Shown: positions 28,708 to 38,101, numbered from the stretch's first letter. The stretch: 64,000 bases of DNA from Microbacteriaceae bacterium (GCA_025464995.1 JAODMO010000055.1:62001-126000), one strand, 5' to 3'. Numbers and translations are program-made. The notes: generated by a model from the sequence alone, not told the origin.

Positions 28708-29670
28708 CTAGGCGACGAGCTGGGCGCGGTGCACGAGTGCCGCCGAGCCGATGAGGGGACCGGCGTCGGAGAGCGCCGACGGCACGACCTTCACCTTGGT
28801 GACGAACCCGAACGCGACGCGCTTGGCGATGGCCTCGCGAATGAAGCGGAAGAGGTCGGGCGTGACGCGAGAGAACCCGCCGCCGATGGCGACGATGTCG
28901 AGGTCGTCAAGCGCGGTAGCCGAGGCGATGGCCTGGCCGATCGCGCGACCGGACCGTTCGACGGCGAGGCGCGCGACGGGATCCCCCGCGGCGTAGGCCG
29001 CGGCGAGATCCTCGCCGGTCGCCCCGGTCCACCCCTGGCCGTTGGCCCACGCGACGGTCTTGGGTCCGGACGCGATCGCCTCGACACAGCCGATTCCGCC
29101 GCAGAGGCACACATCGTCGAATCCACCGACCTCGACGTGCCCGATGTGTCCCGCGTTTCCTGTCGGGCCGGCGATGGCAATGCCGCCCAGGATGAGCCCG
29201 CCGCCGATTCCCGTGGAGACGATCATGCCCATGACGTTGTCGTAGCCGACGGCGGCGCCCACCCAGTGCTCGGCGAGGGTGATGCACTCGCCGTCCATGC
29301 GCAGGGTCACCGGCACGTCGGGCACCGAGTCGACCACGAGCTCGCGCAGCGGGAAGTCGCGCCAGACGGGGAGGTTGAGGGGGGACACGAGTCCGGAGGC
29401 CACGGTGATGGGGCCGGCGGAGCCGACGCCCACCCCGAGGAGGTTCGTGCCGGGGGCTCGCCTCGCGAGCGCGTCCGCGAGCACCGAGCGCACGCTCGCC
29501 GCGAGATCGTCGGATGTCGCTCCGCGTCCCGTGGGCGTACGGAACCGGGTGCCGGGCACCACGACGCCGTTCGAGTCGACGAGGGCGGCTTCCGCCTTGG
29601 TGCCCCCGATATCGATCGCCAGCGCGAGATCGTTCGTGGGGGCGGGGGCCGCGGTGGTGCTCGACGTCAT
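28708..29670 (-). CDS. ROK-family sugar kinase (glucokinase-like)
   Basis: ATP-dependent sugar kinase of 320 aa. DIGGTK at residues 20-25 is the phosphate-binding loop; TGIGGGLILGG and the zinc motif GHIGHVEV...CLCGGIGC (H-x-C-x-C-x4-C type) identify ROK kinases. No helix-turn-helix is fused, so it is a kinase rather than a repressor. Glucose or a related hexose is the usual substrate. The ATG at 29670 is chosen over the GTG at 29676 because a TAGAAT box sits exactly 6 nt before it. Confidence 0.88.
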   Translation of the reverse strand: MTSSTTAAPAPTNDLALAIDIGGTKAEAALVDSNGVVVPGTRFRTPTGRGATSDDLAASVRSVLADALARRAPGTNLLGVGVGSAGPITVASGLVSPLNLPVWRDFPLRELVVDSVPDVPVTLRMDGECITLAEHWVGAAVGYDNVMGMIVSTGIGGGLILGGIAIAGPTGNAGHIGHVEVGGFDDVCLCGGIGCVEAIASGPKTVAWANGQGWTGATGEDLAAAYAAGDPVARLAVERSGRAIGQAIASATALDDLDIVAIGGGFSRVTPDLFRFIREAIAKRVAFGFVTKVKVVPSALSDAGPLIGSAALVHRAQLVA

Positions 29671-29676
29671 GTCCAC

Positions 29677-29682
29677 ATTCTA
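29677..29682 (-). promoter_or_regulatory. -10 box TAGAAT of the ROK kinase gene
   Basis: On the minus strand TAGAAT directly abuts a GTG and lies 6 nt before the next in-frame ATG, which is therefore preferred as start. Confidence 0.5.
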
Positions 29683-29711
29683 TGGGCGGCGAAACTCGCA
29701 GCCTCCGCGCG

Positions 29712-29717
29712 TAGCGT
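29712..29717 (+). promoter_or_regulatory. -10 box TAGCGT of the SDR gene
   Basis: TAGCGT, 6 nt, ATG; predicted leaderless, divergent from the ROK kinase promoter 30 bp away. Confidence 0.5.
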
Positions 29718-29723
29718 GAGGGC

Positions 29724-31253
29724 ATGGCAAAAAAAGTACTGGTCACCGGGGCTAGCGGTTACATCGGCGGGCGCCTCGTCCCGCGCCTGCTCGAGGCCGG
29801 ACACGACGTGCGCGTCTCGGTGCGCGACCCCCAGCGCCTGCGTGACTACCCGTGGGCTGGACAAGTGGAGATCGTGCGAGCCGACCTCACGGTGGCCGAC
29901 GAGGTGCGCGCGGCGGTCGAGGGCATCGACGTGCTCTACTACCTCGTGCACGCCATGGGGGCGGGCGGCCGGTTCGAAGACAGCGAGGCTCTCGCGGCGA
30001 ACACCGTCGCGGCGGCGGCGAAGGAGGCGGGCGTCTCCCGGCTGATCTACCTCGGTGGGCTTCACCCCGACGGCCCCCTCAGCCCGCACCTGCGCTCGAG
30101 GGCGGAGGTCGGCCGCATCCTGCTGGAATCGGGTGTTCCCACCATCGCCCTGCAGGCGGGCACCGTCATCGGCTCCGGCTCGGCGTCGTTTGAGATGATC
30201 AGGCACCTCACCGAGGTGCTGCCGTACATGCCCGCGCCCAAGTGGGTGCGCAACTTCATTCAGCCGATCGCGGTGCGTGACGTGCTGCACTACCTCGTGC
30301 AGTCGGCGGCGGTCGAGGGCGAGATCAACCGCACGTTCGACATCGGGGGGCCCGACGTGCTGCGCTACGGGCAGATGATGAACGGCTATGCCCTCGAGGC
30401 GGGGCTCAAGCAGCGCCCGATCGCGTCGCTGCCGGTGCTCACCCCGTGGCTCGCCTCGCAGTGGGTCAACCTCGTGACGCCTATCCCGCGGGCACTCGCC
30501 ATCCCGATCATCGCGTCGCTGCAGTACGACTGCGTCGTGCGCGAACACGACATCGACGCCGTCATCCCGCCACCCGCCGGCGGACTCACCGGGTACCGCC
30601 GCTCGGTCAGCCTCGCGCTCGGCAAGGAGCGCCGCGGCGAGGTGGAGACCAGTTGGCAAGACTCGTCGGTGCGCGGTGCACCGAGCGACCCGTTGCCGAG
30701 CGACCCGCAGTGGTCGGGGCACACCGTCTACACCGACCTGCGAGAACGCACGACGACCGCAACCCCCGAGCAGCTCTGGCGGGTCGTCGAGGGCATCGGC
30801 GGCGAGAACGGCTGGTACTCCTTTCCGCTCGCATGGGCGCTGCGCGGCTGGGCCGACAAGCTCGTCGGTGGAGTTGGGCTGCGCCGCGGTCGTCGAAACG
30901 CGACGCGGCTCGGCATCGGCGAGGCCCTCGACTTCTGGCGAGTCGAGGAGCTCGACCGCGGCCGATTCCTCCGCCTGCGCGCGGAGATGCGTGTGCCCGG
31001 GCCCGCGTGGCTCGAGCTCACCGTGACCCGGGACGGTGCGGGCTCGACGTACCGGCAGCGAGCCGTGTTCTTCCCGCGCGGTCTCGGTGGGCGACTGTAC
31101 TGGTTCGCCATCCTGCCGTTTCACGGCATCATCTTTGCGGGCATGGCGCGTCGTATAACCCTCGCCGCCGAGAAGACCGCCGAGAAGACCGCCGAGAAGA
31201 CAGCCGAGAAGAGCACGGCGAGCGATCAGAGCGAGTCGATCAGCCGCTCGTAG
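29724..31253 (+). CDS. NAD(P)-binding SDR fused to a DUF2867-like domain
   Basis: A 509-aa two-domain protein. The N-terminal half is an atypical short-chain dehydrogenase/epimerase (VLVTGASGYIGGRLVPRLLE, YYLVHAMGAGGRF) with no clear YxxxK pair, so it may bind NAD(P) without standard catalysis. The C-terminal half (from about residue 335) resembles the START-like DUF2867 domain (LWRVVEGIGGENGWYSFP, LTVTRDGAGSTYRQRAVFFP). The tail carries the AEKT repeat described separately. Its last 28 nt overlap the convergent M20 peptidase gene. Ligand and reaction unknown. Confidence 0.83.
   Translation: MAKKVLVTGASGYIGGRLVPRLLEAGHDVRVSVRDPQRLRDYPWAGQVEIVRADLTVADEVRAAVEGIDVLYYLVHAMGAGGRFEDSEALAANTVAAAAKEAGVSRLIYLGGLHPDGPLSPHLRSRAEVGRILLESGVPTIALQAGTVIGSGSASFEMIRHLTEVLPYMPAPKWVRNFIQPIAVRDVLHYLVQSAAVEGEINRTFDIGGPDVLRYGQMMNGYALEAGLKQRPIASLPVLTPWLASQWVNLVTPIPRALAIPIIASLQYDCVVREHDIDAVIPPPAGGLTGYRRSVSLALGKERRGEVETSWQDSSVRGAPSDPLPSDPQWSGHTVYTDLRERTTTATPEQLWRVVEGIGGENGWYSFPLAWALRGWADKLVGGVGLRRGRRNATRLGIGEALDFWRVEELDRGRFLRLRAEMRVPGPAWLELTVTRDGAGSTYRQRAVFFPRGLGGRLYWFAILPFHGIIFAGMARRITLAAEKTAEKTAEKTAEKSTASDQSESISRS
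31167..31214 (+). repeat. 12-bp tandem repeat, four copies
   Basis: Units of GCCGAGAAGACC (the third ends ACA, the fourth AGC) encode AEKT-AEKT-AEKT-AEKS at the C-terminus of the SDR/DUF2867 protein. In-frame units of 12 bp can change number by slippage without a frameshift. Confidence 0.9.
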
Positions 31254-32572
31254 AACCGGATACCACGCAGCCACGTGGCGATCCGGATCCGCTCGTTCCT
31301 GGCGTGCAGCGTGCCGCGCTCGTCCTTCGACATCTCGAACGGGCTGAAGCGGTACACGTGGTTGCTGATGCGCGTGAAGTGACGGCTGTCGCTCGCCCCC
31401 AGCTGGATGTACGGCGTCACGACGACGCCGCCGAAGATCTCCTCGACCGTGCGGGAGAGCAGCCGCCACGCCTCGCCGGTCGTCGGCGACACGGGCGACG
31501 GCTCGGACGGGTGCAGCGCCGCGATGCACACGGCTCGATCGTGGATGGCCCGGCGCACGTGCCGCACGGCCTCTTCGACCGACGAACCGACGGCCACCCG
31601 CACGTTCACCGTTGCCACCGCGCGTTCCGCGAGGGCGTTCGCCGCCTGGCTCCCCGTCAGCTGGGTGACCGCCTGGGTGGTCCGCACCATCGCGTTGGTC
31701 TCGTCGCCCAGCCGGGTGAAGAGCGCGAGCAGCAGCGGGCCCGTCGACCGTGAGTTGGTGAACGCCCAGCGGATCGGCCCGCTCGCGTGGGCGCCCACCG
31801 TGCGCAGCATCTCCAGGTTCGTCGGGGAGAACCGTGCAGGGAACGGGCGGCGATTGAGCCGCACGATCGCGCGCGCGAGGCGGGCGGTCGCGGTCATCCG
31901 CGGGGGAGTCGAGGCGTGCCCGCCGTGCTGCTCGACGGTGAGGGTCAGGCTCGTGATGCCCTTCTCGCTCACCCCGATAACCGCGGTCGGCTTACCGACC
32001 CCGGGAAACACGCCCTCGACGACCGCCCCGCCCTCGTCGAGCACGAGGGCGGGGCGGATGCCGCGGCTCTCGAGCGCGGCGACGATCGCCTGCGCTCCCG
32101 AGCCGACGGTCTCCTCGTCGTGGCCGAAGCTCAGGTAGATGTCGCCGCGGGGAACGTGGCCGGCCGCGACGCGCGCCTCCACGGCCTCGAGGATGCTCGC
32201 GAGTGCACCCTTGTCGTCGAGGGTGCCTCGCCCCCAGAGAAGGTCGCCGTGGGCGTCGGGAACGATCGTCGCCTCGAACGGCGGATGTCTCCACCCCTCG
32301 TCGGTGGCCGGCACGACGTCGTAGTGGGCCATGAGCACCGTCGGTGCTGCATCCGTCGAGCCCCGCCAGCGATAGAGCAGCGAGTGCCCCTCGAAGACCT
32401 CGCGCTCGAGCGAGCCGTGCAGCGCGGGATACAGCTCGGTCAGCAGCACGACGAAGCGGTCGAAGACCGCAACGTCCGTCTCGTCCACGTCGAGGCGGGA
32501 GACGGTCGGAACCCGCAGCACCTGCTGGAACCGCGCGATGGAGCGTTCGTCGTGCGGGCTGAGACTCGTCAT
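31226..32572 (-). CDS. M20-family metallopeptidase
   Basis: Zinc-dependent peptidase or deacylase of 448 aa, of the CPG2/PM20D1-like branch. Metal ligands and catalysis are visible in order: MAHYDVVP (His and catalytic Asp), GRGTLDDKG (bridging Asp), GHDEETVGS (catalytic and ligand Glu), a later Asp region, and HFTRISNHVYRF (last His). A dimerisation domain is inserted in the middle. No signal peptide, so it is cytoplasmic. The substrate is not readable; members cleave N-acyl amino acids or dipeptides. Its 3' end overlaps the convergent neighbour. Confidence 0.88.
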   Translation of the reverse strand: MTSLSPHDERSIARFQQVLRVPTVSRLDVDETDVAVFDRFVVLLTELYPALHGSLEREVFEGHSLLYRWRGSTDAAPTVLMAHYDVVPATDEGWRHPPFEATIVPDAHGDLLWGRGTLDDKGALASILEAVEARVAAGHVPRGDIYLSFGHDEETVGSGAQAIVAALESRGIRPALVLDEGGAVVEGVFPGVGKPTAVIGVSEKGITSLTLTVEQHGGHASTPPRMTATARLARAIVRLNRRPFPARFSPTNLEMLRTVGAHASGPIRWAFTNSRSTGPLLLALFTRLGDETNAMVRTTQAVTQLTGSQAANALAERAVATVNVRVAVGSSVEEAVRHVRRAIHDRAVCIAALHPSEPSPVSPTTGEAWRLLSRTVEEIFGGVVVTPYIQLGASDSRHFTRISNHVYRFSPFEMSKDERGTLHARNERIRIATWLRGIRFYERLIDSL

Positions 32573-32578
32573 GGGTCG

Positions 32579-32584
32579 ACTCTA
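32579..32584 (-). promoter_or_regulatory. -10 box TAGAGT of the M20 peptidase gene
   Basis: On the minus strand TAGAGT is followed by 6 nt and the ATG. Confidence 0.5.
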
Positions 32585-32629
32585 GGGCCGGCGGCGAGCC
32601 GCCCCCGGAAACTTCAGCTTTCGCTCGAC

Positions 32630-32635
32630 TACAGT
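32630..32635 (+). promoter_or_regulatory. -10 box TACAGT of the Stealth gene
   Basis: TACAGT, 6 nt, GTG: this fixes the start of the Stealth protein inside a longer open frame. Confidence 0.55.
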
Positions 32636-32641
32636 GTCTCG

Positions 32642-34219
32642 GTGAGCAAAAAAGTTGTGAATGATGTTGCGGCGATACCGTCGTCGTGGCCCCGTACCCT
32701 GTCGCGCGGCGACGTCGTGCTGCACAAAGGACAGCTCACGCTCGTCAACGACCGGCTCACTCCCGCCGAGTCGATGGTGGAAGACCTGCTCTTCGTGCGC
32801 GGCGTGCTCGATGCCGCCGGTCTCGAGTACCTCTTCGTGCGGGGAAACGACGACCGGCCCGTTCTCGCGGTCGACTGGAAGAAGCGAGGGGCGCTGCAAG
32901 AGGCGCTCGTCAACGCGATGGCCACCGAACCGTTCTACTCCAAGACCATCCGTCCCGACGCGGGTCCGGCGCTGTTCGTCGCCGACGGCCGGCTCTCCGT
33001 CGACGACAAGGCCAGGGTGTTCCGCCTCTTCCGTCCCCGCGTCGAACCTCTCGGGCTCCTCCGCTACGGAGCCTCCACGGGCGTGCAGCTCGAGCTCTGG
33101 TCTTTCGGCAAGAAGGAGATCATCGCCCCGGTCGAGAACTCCCTCACGCGTCGCATCATTCCGCGAGCCGAGCTCGTGGAGTCGACCGTCGAGCGTTACG
33201 GGTTGGAATGGCGCACCGCCGAGCCGATGTTCAACCAGCTCGCGTCAGACATCGCCTTCGACATCGACATCGTGTTCTCCTGGGTCGACGGCACCGACAT
33301 CGAGTTCCAGCGCGCCCGCGCTCGCCGCATGCAGAGCTACGTCGTGGGCGAGGGCGACGATCACGAGGCCCGCTTCCGCCAGATCGACGAACTCCGCTAC
33401 GCCCTGCGTTCGGTGTACGTCTTCGCGCCCTGGGTTCGTCGCATCTTCATCGCCACCGACTCTCCCGTGCCGTTCTGGCTCGCCGACCACCCCAAGGTCA
33501 CCGTCGTGCGCAGCGAGGAGTTCTTCTCCGACCCCTCCGTGCTGCCGACGCACAACTCGCAGGCGGTCGAGAGCCAGCTGCACAACATCCCCGGCCTCGC
33601 CGAGCACTTTCTCTACTCGAACGATGACATGTTCTTCGGGCGCCCGGTCAAGCCCGACATGTTCTTCTCGCCGGGTGGGATCACGCGTTTCGTCGAGGCG
33701 GAGACGCGCATCGGGTTGGGCACGAGCGCGCCCGAACGCAGCGGCTTCGAGAACGCGGCGCGAGTGAACCGCAACGTGCTGCGCGAGCGATTCGGCGTCA
33801 CGATCACCCGCCACCTGGAGCACTCGGCGGCGCCGCTGCGCAAGAGCGTGCTCGCTGAGCTGGAGCGCGAGTTCCCCGAGGAGTTCGAGCGCACGGCGGC
33901 CAACGCCTTCCGCAACCGCGCCGACATCTCGGTCACCAATTCGCTGTACCACTACTACGCGCTCGTCACCGGCCGTGCCGTCGCGCAGACCGACGCGCGG
34001 GTCAAATACGTCGACACCACGACGCGCGCCGGGCTCAAGGACATGGAGGCGCTGCTGAAGAAGCGGTCGTACGACATGTTCTGCCTCAACGACGGGAGCT
34101 TCCCGGAGATCGACGGCGAGGAGCGCACCGTCGCCGTGAAGGCGTTCCTGGCCAAGTACTTCCCGATCGCAGCACCGTGGGAGAAGCCGCGGAAGGCCGC
34201 GGGCGAGCAGGCCGTCTAG
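32642..34219 (+). CDS. Stealth-family sugar-phosphate transferase
   Basis: A 525-aa member of the Stealth family, which transfers hexose-1-phosphates to build capsular or exopolysaccharide backbones. CR1 is clear (IDIVFSWVDGTD at about residues 208-220); CR2 follows (FRQIDELRYALRSVYVFAPW, FIATDSPVPFWLADHP, LPTHNSQAVESQLHNIPGL, YSNDDMFFG), then CR3-like and CR4-like stretches ending near PIAAPWEKP. The first 200 residues match no domain I know. No other polysaccharide genes lie nearby, so its product is unknown. The GTG at 32642 follows a -10 box by 6 nt; the long frame upstream is antisense to the M20 gene. Confidence 0.88.
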   Translation: MSKKVVNDVAAIPSSWPRTLSRGDVVLHKGQLTLVNDRLTPAESMVEDLLFVRGVLDAAGLEYLFVRGNDDRPVLAVDWKKRGALQEALVNAMATEPFYSKTIRPDAGPALFVADGRLSVDDKARVFRLFRPRVEPLGLLRYGASTGVQLELWSFGKKEIIAPVENSLTRRIIPRAELVESTVERYGLEWRTAEPMFNQLASDIAFDIDIVFSWVDGTDIEFQRARARRMQSYVVGEGDDHEARFRQIDELRYALRSVYVFAPWVRRIFIATDSPVPFWLADHPKVTVVRSEEFFSDPSVLPTHNSQAVESQLHNIPGLAEHFLYSNDDMFFGRPVKPDMFFSPGGITRFVEAETRIGLGTSAPERSGFENAARVNRNVLRERFGVTITRHLEHSAAPLRKSVLAELEREFPEEFERTAANAFRNRADISVTNSLYHYYALVTGRAVAQTDARVKYVDTTTRAGLKDMEALLKKRSYDMFCLNDGSFPEIDGEERTVAVKAFLAKYFPIAAPWEKPRKAAGEQAV

Positions 34220-34254
34220 GCCATGGGTTCAGCCGGCGGGCCCGGTCGACCGGC

Positions 34255-35244
34255 TCAGCGCTTGGCCGGAAGGTCTTCCGACTCGAGAGCCATCGCCCGG
34301 ATGATGTCGATCGGCACCGTGAGCACCGTGTCCTCGTCGACCGCGTTGGCTCGTGACGGAGGAATCCGGACGCCCTCGCGACGCAGGATGGCCGCCGTCT
34401 CCTCCGCGGTCACGTAGCTCACCTGCGAGTACGCGCCGAGGGGCACGACGGAGTGCAGCACCGTGTCCTCGAACACGTGCACGAGATTGAATGACTGAGC
34501 GCCGTTGCGAGCCTTCGTGCCGCCGACCGGCACGTTGAGGTCCTGGGTGTAGCAGGTCGCCGAAGCGACGGAGACGGGGATGCCCGCGAAGGACGCCGTC
34601 GACGAGTAGTGCAGGTGCCCGGCGATGATGCTGCGCACGTCCGACCCCTGCAGCACCTCGGCGAGTCCGGCCTGGTCGCGCAACTCGACGAGCACCGCGA
34701 GGTCGAGCACGCTCGGTACGGGCGGGTGGTGCAGGGCGAGGAGCGTGCCGTGGGGGCTCGGCACGCTCAACTCTTCGGCGAGCCAGTCCAGCTGGGCGTC
34801 GGTGATCTCGCCGTAGTGGTGCCCGGGCACCGTCGAGTCGAGCGCGATGATGCGCAGCCCGTTGACGTGGTGCACCCGGTCGACGGGAGCCGTCTTCTGT
34901 TGTTCGCCGAGGTGCACCTGGTCGAGCAGCTCGTCGCGGAAGGCGGCGCGGTCGTCGTGATTGCCCATGACCCACACGACCTGGGCGCCGAGTCGTTCGG
35001 CTGCGGGGTCGACGATCGCCCTGAGGTTCTCGTAGGCGACCGGGTGGCCCTTGTCGGCGAGATCGCCGGTGATGACGATCGCCTCCGGACGGCCCCCGGA
35101 TGCCTCGACCTCGTTGAACAGCCGACGCAGGTTGTCCTCGCTGTCCACCGCGTCGTAGAGCTGGCCATCGGCGACGAAGTGCGTGTCGCTGAGGTGGAGT
35201 ATGAAATGGTCCGGCCGAGAATGCTCTGCCGTTCGGAGGCTCAT
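34255..35244 (-). CDS. Calcineurin-like phosphodiesterase (CpdA/Icc type)
   Basis: Binuclear-metal phosphoesterase of 329 aa. All core motifs appear in order: [27 protein letters not shown] and GHLHYSS. This arrangement is typical of cyclic-nucleotide phosphodiesterases such as CpdA, though members also hydrolyse other phosphodiesters. An ATG seven codons upstream (35265) is also possible; neither has a good ribosome site. Cytoplasmic. It converges with the Stealth gene. Confidence 0.87.
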   Translation of the reverse strand: MSLRTAEHSRPDHFILHLSDTHFVADGQLYDAVDSEDNLRRLFNEVEASGGRPEAIVITGDLADKGHPVAYENLRAIVDPAAERLGAQVVWVMGNHDDRAAFRDELLDQVHLGEQQKTAPVDRVHHVNGLRIIALDSTVPGHHYGEITDAQLDWLAEELSVPSPHGTLLALHHPPVPSVLDLAVLVELRDQAGLAEVLQGSDVRSIIAGHLHYSSTASFAGIPVSVASATCYTQDLNVPVGGTKARNGAQSFNLVHVFEDTVLHSVVPLGAYSQVSYVTAEETAAILRREGVRIPPSRANAVDEDTVLTVPIDIIRAMALESEDLPAKR

Positions 35245-35339
35245 GCCCTCTATTCCACCAGACATTTGCTGGACAGCGGGTAAATGGGGCCTTGCGAGTC
35301 GGAAAACAGGGAGAGGGGCCGAGACCGGGCCCGAGCGGC

Positions 35340-35345
35340 TAAACT
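35340..35345 (+). promoter_or_regulatory. -10 box TAAACT of the 116-aa membrane protein gene
   Basis: TAAACT lies 8 nt before the ATG; short or absent leader. Confidence 0.4.
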
Positions 35346-35353
35346 GCTCGACG

Positions 35354-35704
35354 ATGACTGCGACCTACCCCACCCCCGAGTTCCGCAGAACCGCACTCGC
35401 GCCCGGCCTCCTCGGAGCGATCGTCTTGCTCGCGGGCATCGCTCTGGTGGGCAGCGACGGTTTCACCGTCATCCGCTTCGCCGCGAGCATCCTCGCCCTC
35501 ATCGTCGCCGTCTTCGCCTGGCAGGCGCGCCAGTGGTGGTGGCTCATCGGGCTGGTGCCGGTTGCGATCGCGTGGAACCCGATCGTGCCCCTCGAGCTCG
35601 GCAACGACGGATGGCTCGGAGCCCAGTACGTCGGAGCGCTGGTGTTCATCGCGGCGGCGCTGCTCATCAAGGTACGCAACCCCGAAGACCGCAATCGCCG
35701 CTGA
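35354..35704 (+). CDS. Small membrane protein (four helices)
   Basis: A 116-aa protein with about four transmembrane helices, including [20 protein letters not shown] in the middle, and a basic C-terminus. It resembles the DUF6804-type small membrane proteins in size and the Trp-rich central helix, but this is a loose match. The ATG at 35354 follows a -10 box; the longer frame begins antisense to the phosphodiesterase gene. Function unknown. Confidence 0.7.
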   Translation: MTATYPTPEFRRTALAPGLLGAIVLLAGIALVGSDGFTVIRFAASILALIVAVFAWQARQWWWLIGLVPVAIAWNPIVPLELGNDGWLGAQYVGALVFIAAALLIKVRNPEDRNRR

Positions 35705-35766
35705 TCCCCGTGCGAGGGCTGAAACGCCCGCCCCGGCACAAATCGCGTGAGTGAGCGCAAATCGAG

Positions 35767-35928
35767 TAGAGTGCTGCCAACGCTCTTCCACCCCACCAGC
35801 CGCATCGCGACTGGGTCTGGATCACTGGATGAGCGCCGTCGCCCGGTCGAAACGACCGGTGGCAGTCACGAGAAGATCTTCCCTTCACCAGTACCGTCTT
35901 ACCCGCACCGTCGGCTTCGCGCCGGTGC
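35767..35928 (+). promoter_or_regulatory. Putative promoter and structured leader of the SNF2 helicase gene
   Basis: TAGAGT at 35767-35772 is the best -10 candidate, giving a leader of about 160 nt, unusual here. Two hairpins lie in it: CCGGTCG-AAA-CGACCGG at 35843-35859 (7-bp stem, 3-nt loop) and GCACCG/CGGTGC at 35905-35910/35923-35928, ending 2 nt before the GAGGAG ribosome site. The second could limit ribosome access. Confidence 0.35.
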
Positions 35929-35940
35929 ATGAGGAGAACA

Positions 35941-38085
35941 ATGGCCGAACAGGGCCAGCGCCAGAAACGCCACACCGGAGGCGACCGCCAGACCGGTGGC
36001 TCGCAACGTCGGGCCACGCAGCAGCGGCGCTCCCGCGGAGGTGACGACGCCGGGGTGATCCCCGTGCTCGCCCGCGCCGCGCGCGAGGTCGAGACGGCCG
36101 TGCAGAAGGGGCCGCTGAAGCCGGCCAACCGCGCGCGGTTCCAGGTCGCGACGCTGCTGTTGCGCGAAGAGCGAGCCCGGGTCAAGAAGGATCCGGCGCT
36201 CACCGACTCCGAGCGCGCGAACGAGCAGAAGCGGCTCGACGGCCTCGCCGGGATCCTGGCGAAGACCGCAGCCCGCGACACGAGCCTCATCGCGATGCTC
36301 GCCGAAGACGCTCCGGTCACCGCCGCCGCGAAGGCGCTGCGACGAGACCTGCTGCTCGCGGCGGGCGTGGAACTCAGCCCCGACGAGCTCATCATCACGA
36401 CGGAGCCGAAGCCTGTCGACAAGACGATCGAGAAGCAGGTCGTGCCGCAGTCGGTGCGCCAGATGCAGATGTCGAACCCCTTCCTCGCCCCCGACTTCAG
36501 CGCTCTCGCTCCCAAGCCCGTGCAGACCAACCGTCTCGGCAACTGGGAGCTCATCGAGCCGCTGTTCCGCGCCTTCGAGTACGGCGCGGGAGGAGGCTCC
36601 GCGAGCATGGACCTTCCCGAGGCCCGCAGCCTCACCACGCCGGGCGGCACCGAGCTCATGCGCCACCAGGCGCGATTCGTCGAGGAGGTGCGGAGCGGCC
36701 ACCGCACGTTCCTGCTCGCCGACGAGCCGGGGCTCGGCAAGACGGCGCAGGCACTCCTCGCCGCATCGGTGTCGAGCTCCTATCCGTTGCTCGTCGTCGT
36801 CCCGAACGTCGTGAAGACCAACTGGGCCCGCGAGGTGGAACTGTGGACGCCGAGTCGCACCGCGACGGTCGTGCACGGTGACGGCAAAGACGTCGACGCC
36901 TTCAGCGACGTGGTCATCGTCAACTACGAGGTGCTCGACCGGCACGTCGGCTGGCTCAGCCGTTTCGGCTTCAAGGGCATGGTCGTCGACGAGGCGCACT
37001 TCATCAAGAACCTCAAGAGCGAACGTTCCAAGAACGTGCTCGCGCTCAGCCGCAGCATCCGTGCCGCGCAGCCCCGGGCGCTCATGATGGCCCTCACCGG
37101 CACCCCGCTCATCAACGACATCGACGACTTCCGCGCGATCTGGCAGTTCCTCGGCTGGATCGACGACAAGAAGCCGCTCGCCACCCTCATGGAGCGGTTA
37201 GAGGAGATCGGGCTGACCCCGGCCGACTTCGGGTTCTTCGCCGAGGCGCGCCAGGCCGTCATCGACATGGGCATCGTGCGCCGTAAGAAGGTGGATGTCG
37301 CCTCCGACATCCCCGCGCGTCGCGTGGCCGACATCCCGGTCGAGCTCGACGACGACCTCGGCCGCAGCATCCGCGCCGCCGAGGCCGCCCTCACCGCCCG
37401 CCTCATGGCCACCTACCGCCGCGTCCGGGCGTTGAAGCCCGACGCCGACGTCGAAGACCTCATCCGTGTCGTGGCCCACGCCGAGCTGGACGAGTCGAAG
37501 GGCTCGAGCACGGGAGACAACGTCTTCACGATGGTCCGCCGCATCGGCCAGGCCAAGGCCGGACTGGCGGCCGACTACACCGCGCAACTCGCGCGCAACG
37601 TCGGCAAGGTCGTCTTCTTCGCCAAGCACATCGACGTGATGGATGCTGCGGAGGCGCACTTCGCGAAGGTGGGGCTCAAGAGCGTCTCCATCCGCGGCGA
37701 CCAGTCGCCGAAGGCGCGCCAGGCCGCGATCGACGCTTTCGCCACCGACCCCGAGGTCGCCGTGGTGGTCGCCTCGCTCACCGCCGCGGGCGTGGGGCTC
37801 AACCTCCAGGCCGCGTCGAACGTCGTGCTCGCCGAGCTCAGCTGGACGAGCGCGGAGCAGACGCAGGCGATCGACCGCGTGCACCGCATTGGGCAGGCGC
37901 TGCCGGTGACGGCGTGGCGCATCATCGCCGCCCACACGATCGACGCCCGCATCGCCGAACTCATCGACAGCAAGGCCGGCCTCGCGGCCAGGGCTCTCGA
38001 CGGTTCGGACGAGGAGATCACGGCGGAGTCCAACATCCAGCTGCAGGCCCTCATGAGCCTGCTGCGTGACGCGTTGGACGACTGA
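35941..38085 (+). CDS. SNF2-family DEAD/DEAH helicase
   Basis: Superfamily 2 ATPase of 714 aa. A basic, disordered N-terminus is followed by the SNF2 N-terminal lobe with LLADEPGLGKTAQALL (motif I), VVDEAHFIKN (motif II, DEAH) and ALTGTPLIND (motif III), and the helicase C lobe with GDQSPKARQAAIDAF, VVASLTAAGVGLNLQAAS (motif V) and QAIDRVHRIGQ (motif VI). Such stand-alone bacterial SNF2 proteins translocate on DNA or remodel protein-DNA complexes; some relate to RapA, but no RapA-specific domains are visible. The ATG at 35941 has GAGGAG 7 nt upstream. Confidence 0.9.
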   Translation: MAEQGQRQKRHTGGDRQTGGSQRRATQQRRSRGGDDAGVIPVLARAAREVETAVQKGPLKPANRARFQVATLLLREERARVKKDPALTDSERANEQKRLDGLAGILAKTAARDTSLIAMLAEDAPVTAAAKALRRDLLLAAGVELSPDELIITTEPKPVDKTIEKQVVPQSVRQMQMSNPFLAPDFSALAPKPVQTNRLGNWELIEPLFRAFEYGAGGGSASMDLPEARSLTTPGGTELMRHQARFVEEVRSGHRTFLLADEPGLGKTAQALLAASVSSSYPLLVVVPNVVKTNWAREVELWTPSRTATVVHGDGKDVDAFSDVVIVNYEVLDRHVGWLSRFGFKGMVVDEAHFIKNLKSERSKNVLALSRSIRAAQPRALMMALTGTPLINDIDDFRAIWQFLGWIDDKKPLATLMERLEEIGLTPADFGFFAEARQAVIDMGIVRRKKVDVASDIPARRVADIPVELDDDLGRSIRAAEAALTARLMATYRRVRALKPDADVEDLIRVVAHAELDESKGSSTGDNVFTMVRRIGQAKAGLAADYTAQLARNVGKVVFFAKHIDVMDAAEAHFAKVGLKSVSIRGDQSPKARQAAIDAFATDPEVAVVVASLTAAGVGLNLQAASNVVLAELSWTSAEQTQAIDRVHRIGQALPVTAWRIIAAHTIDARIAELIDSKAGLAARALDGSDEEITAESNIQLQALMSLLRDALDD

Positions 38086-38101
38086 GCCCAGCCGGACCGG
38101 A

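Noticed and set aside
35747-35932. 61-codon ORF in the helicase leader
   Set aside because: It begins upstream of the likely -10 box, shows no motif, and ends over the ribosome site by chance.
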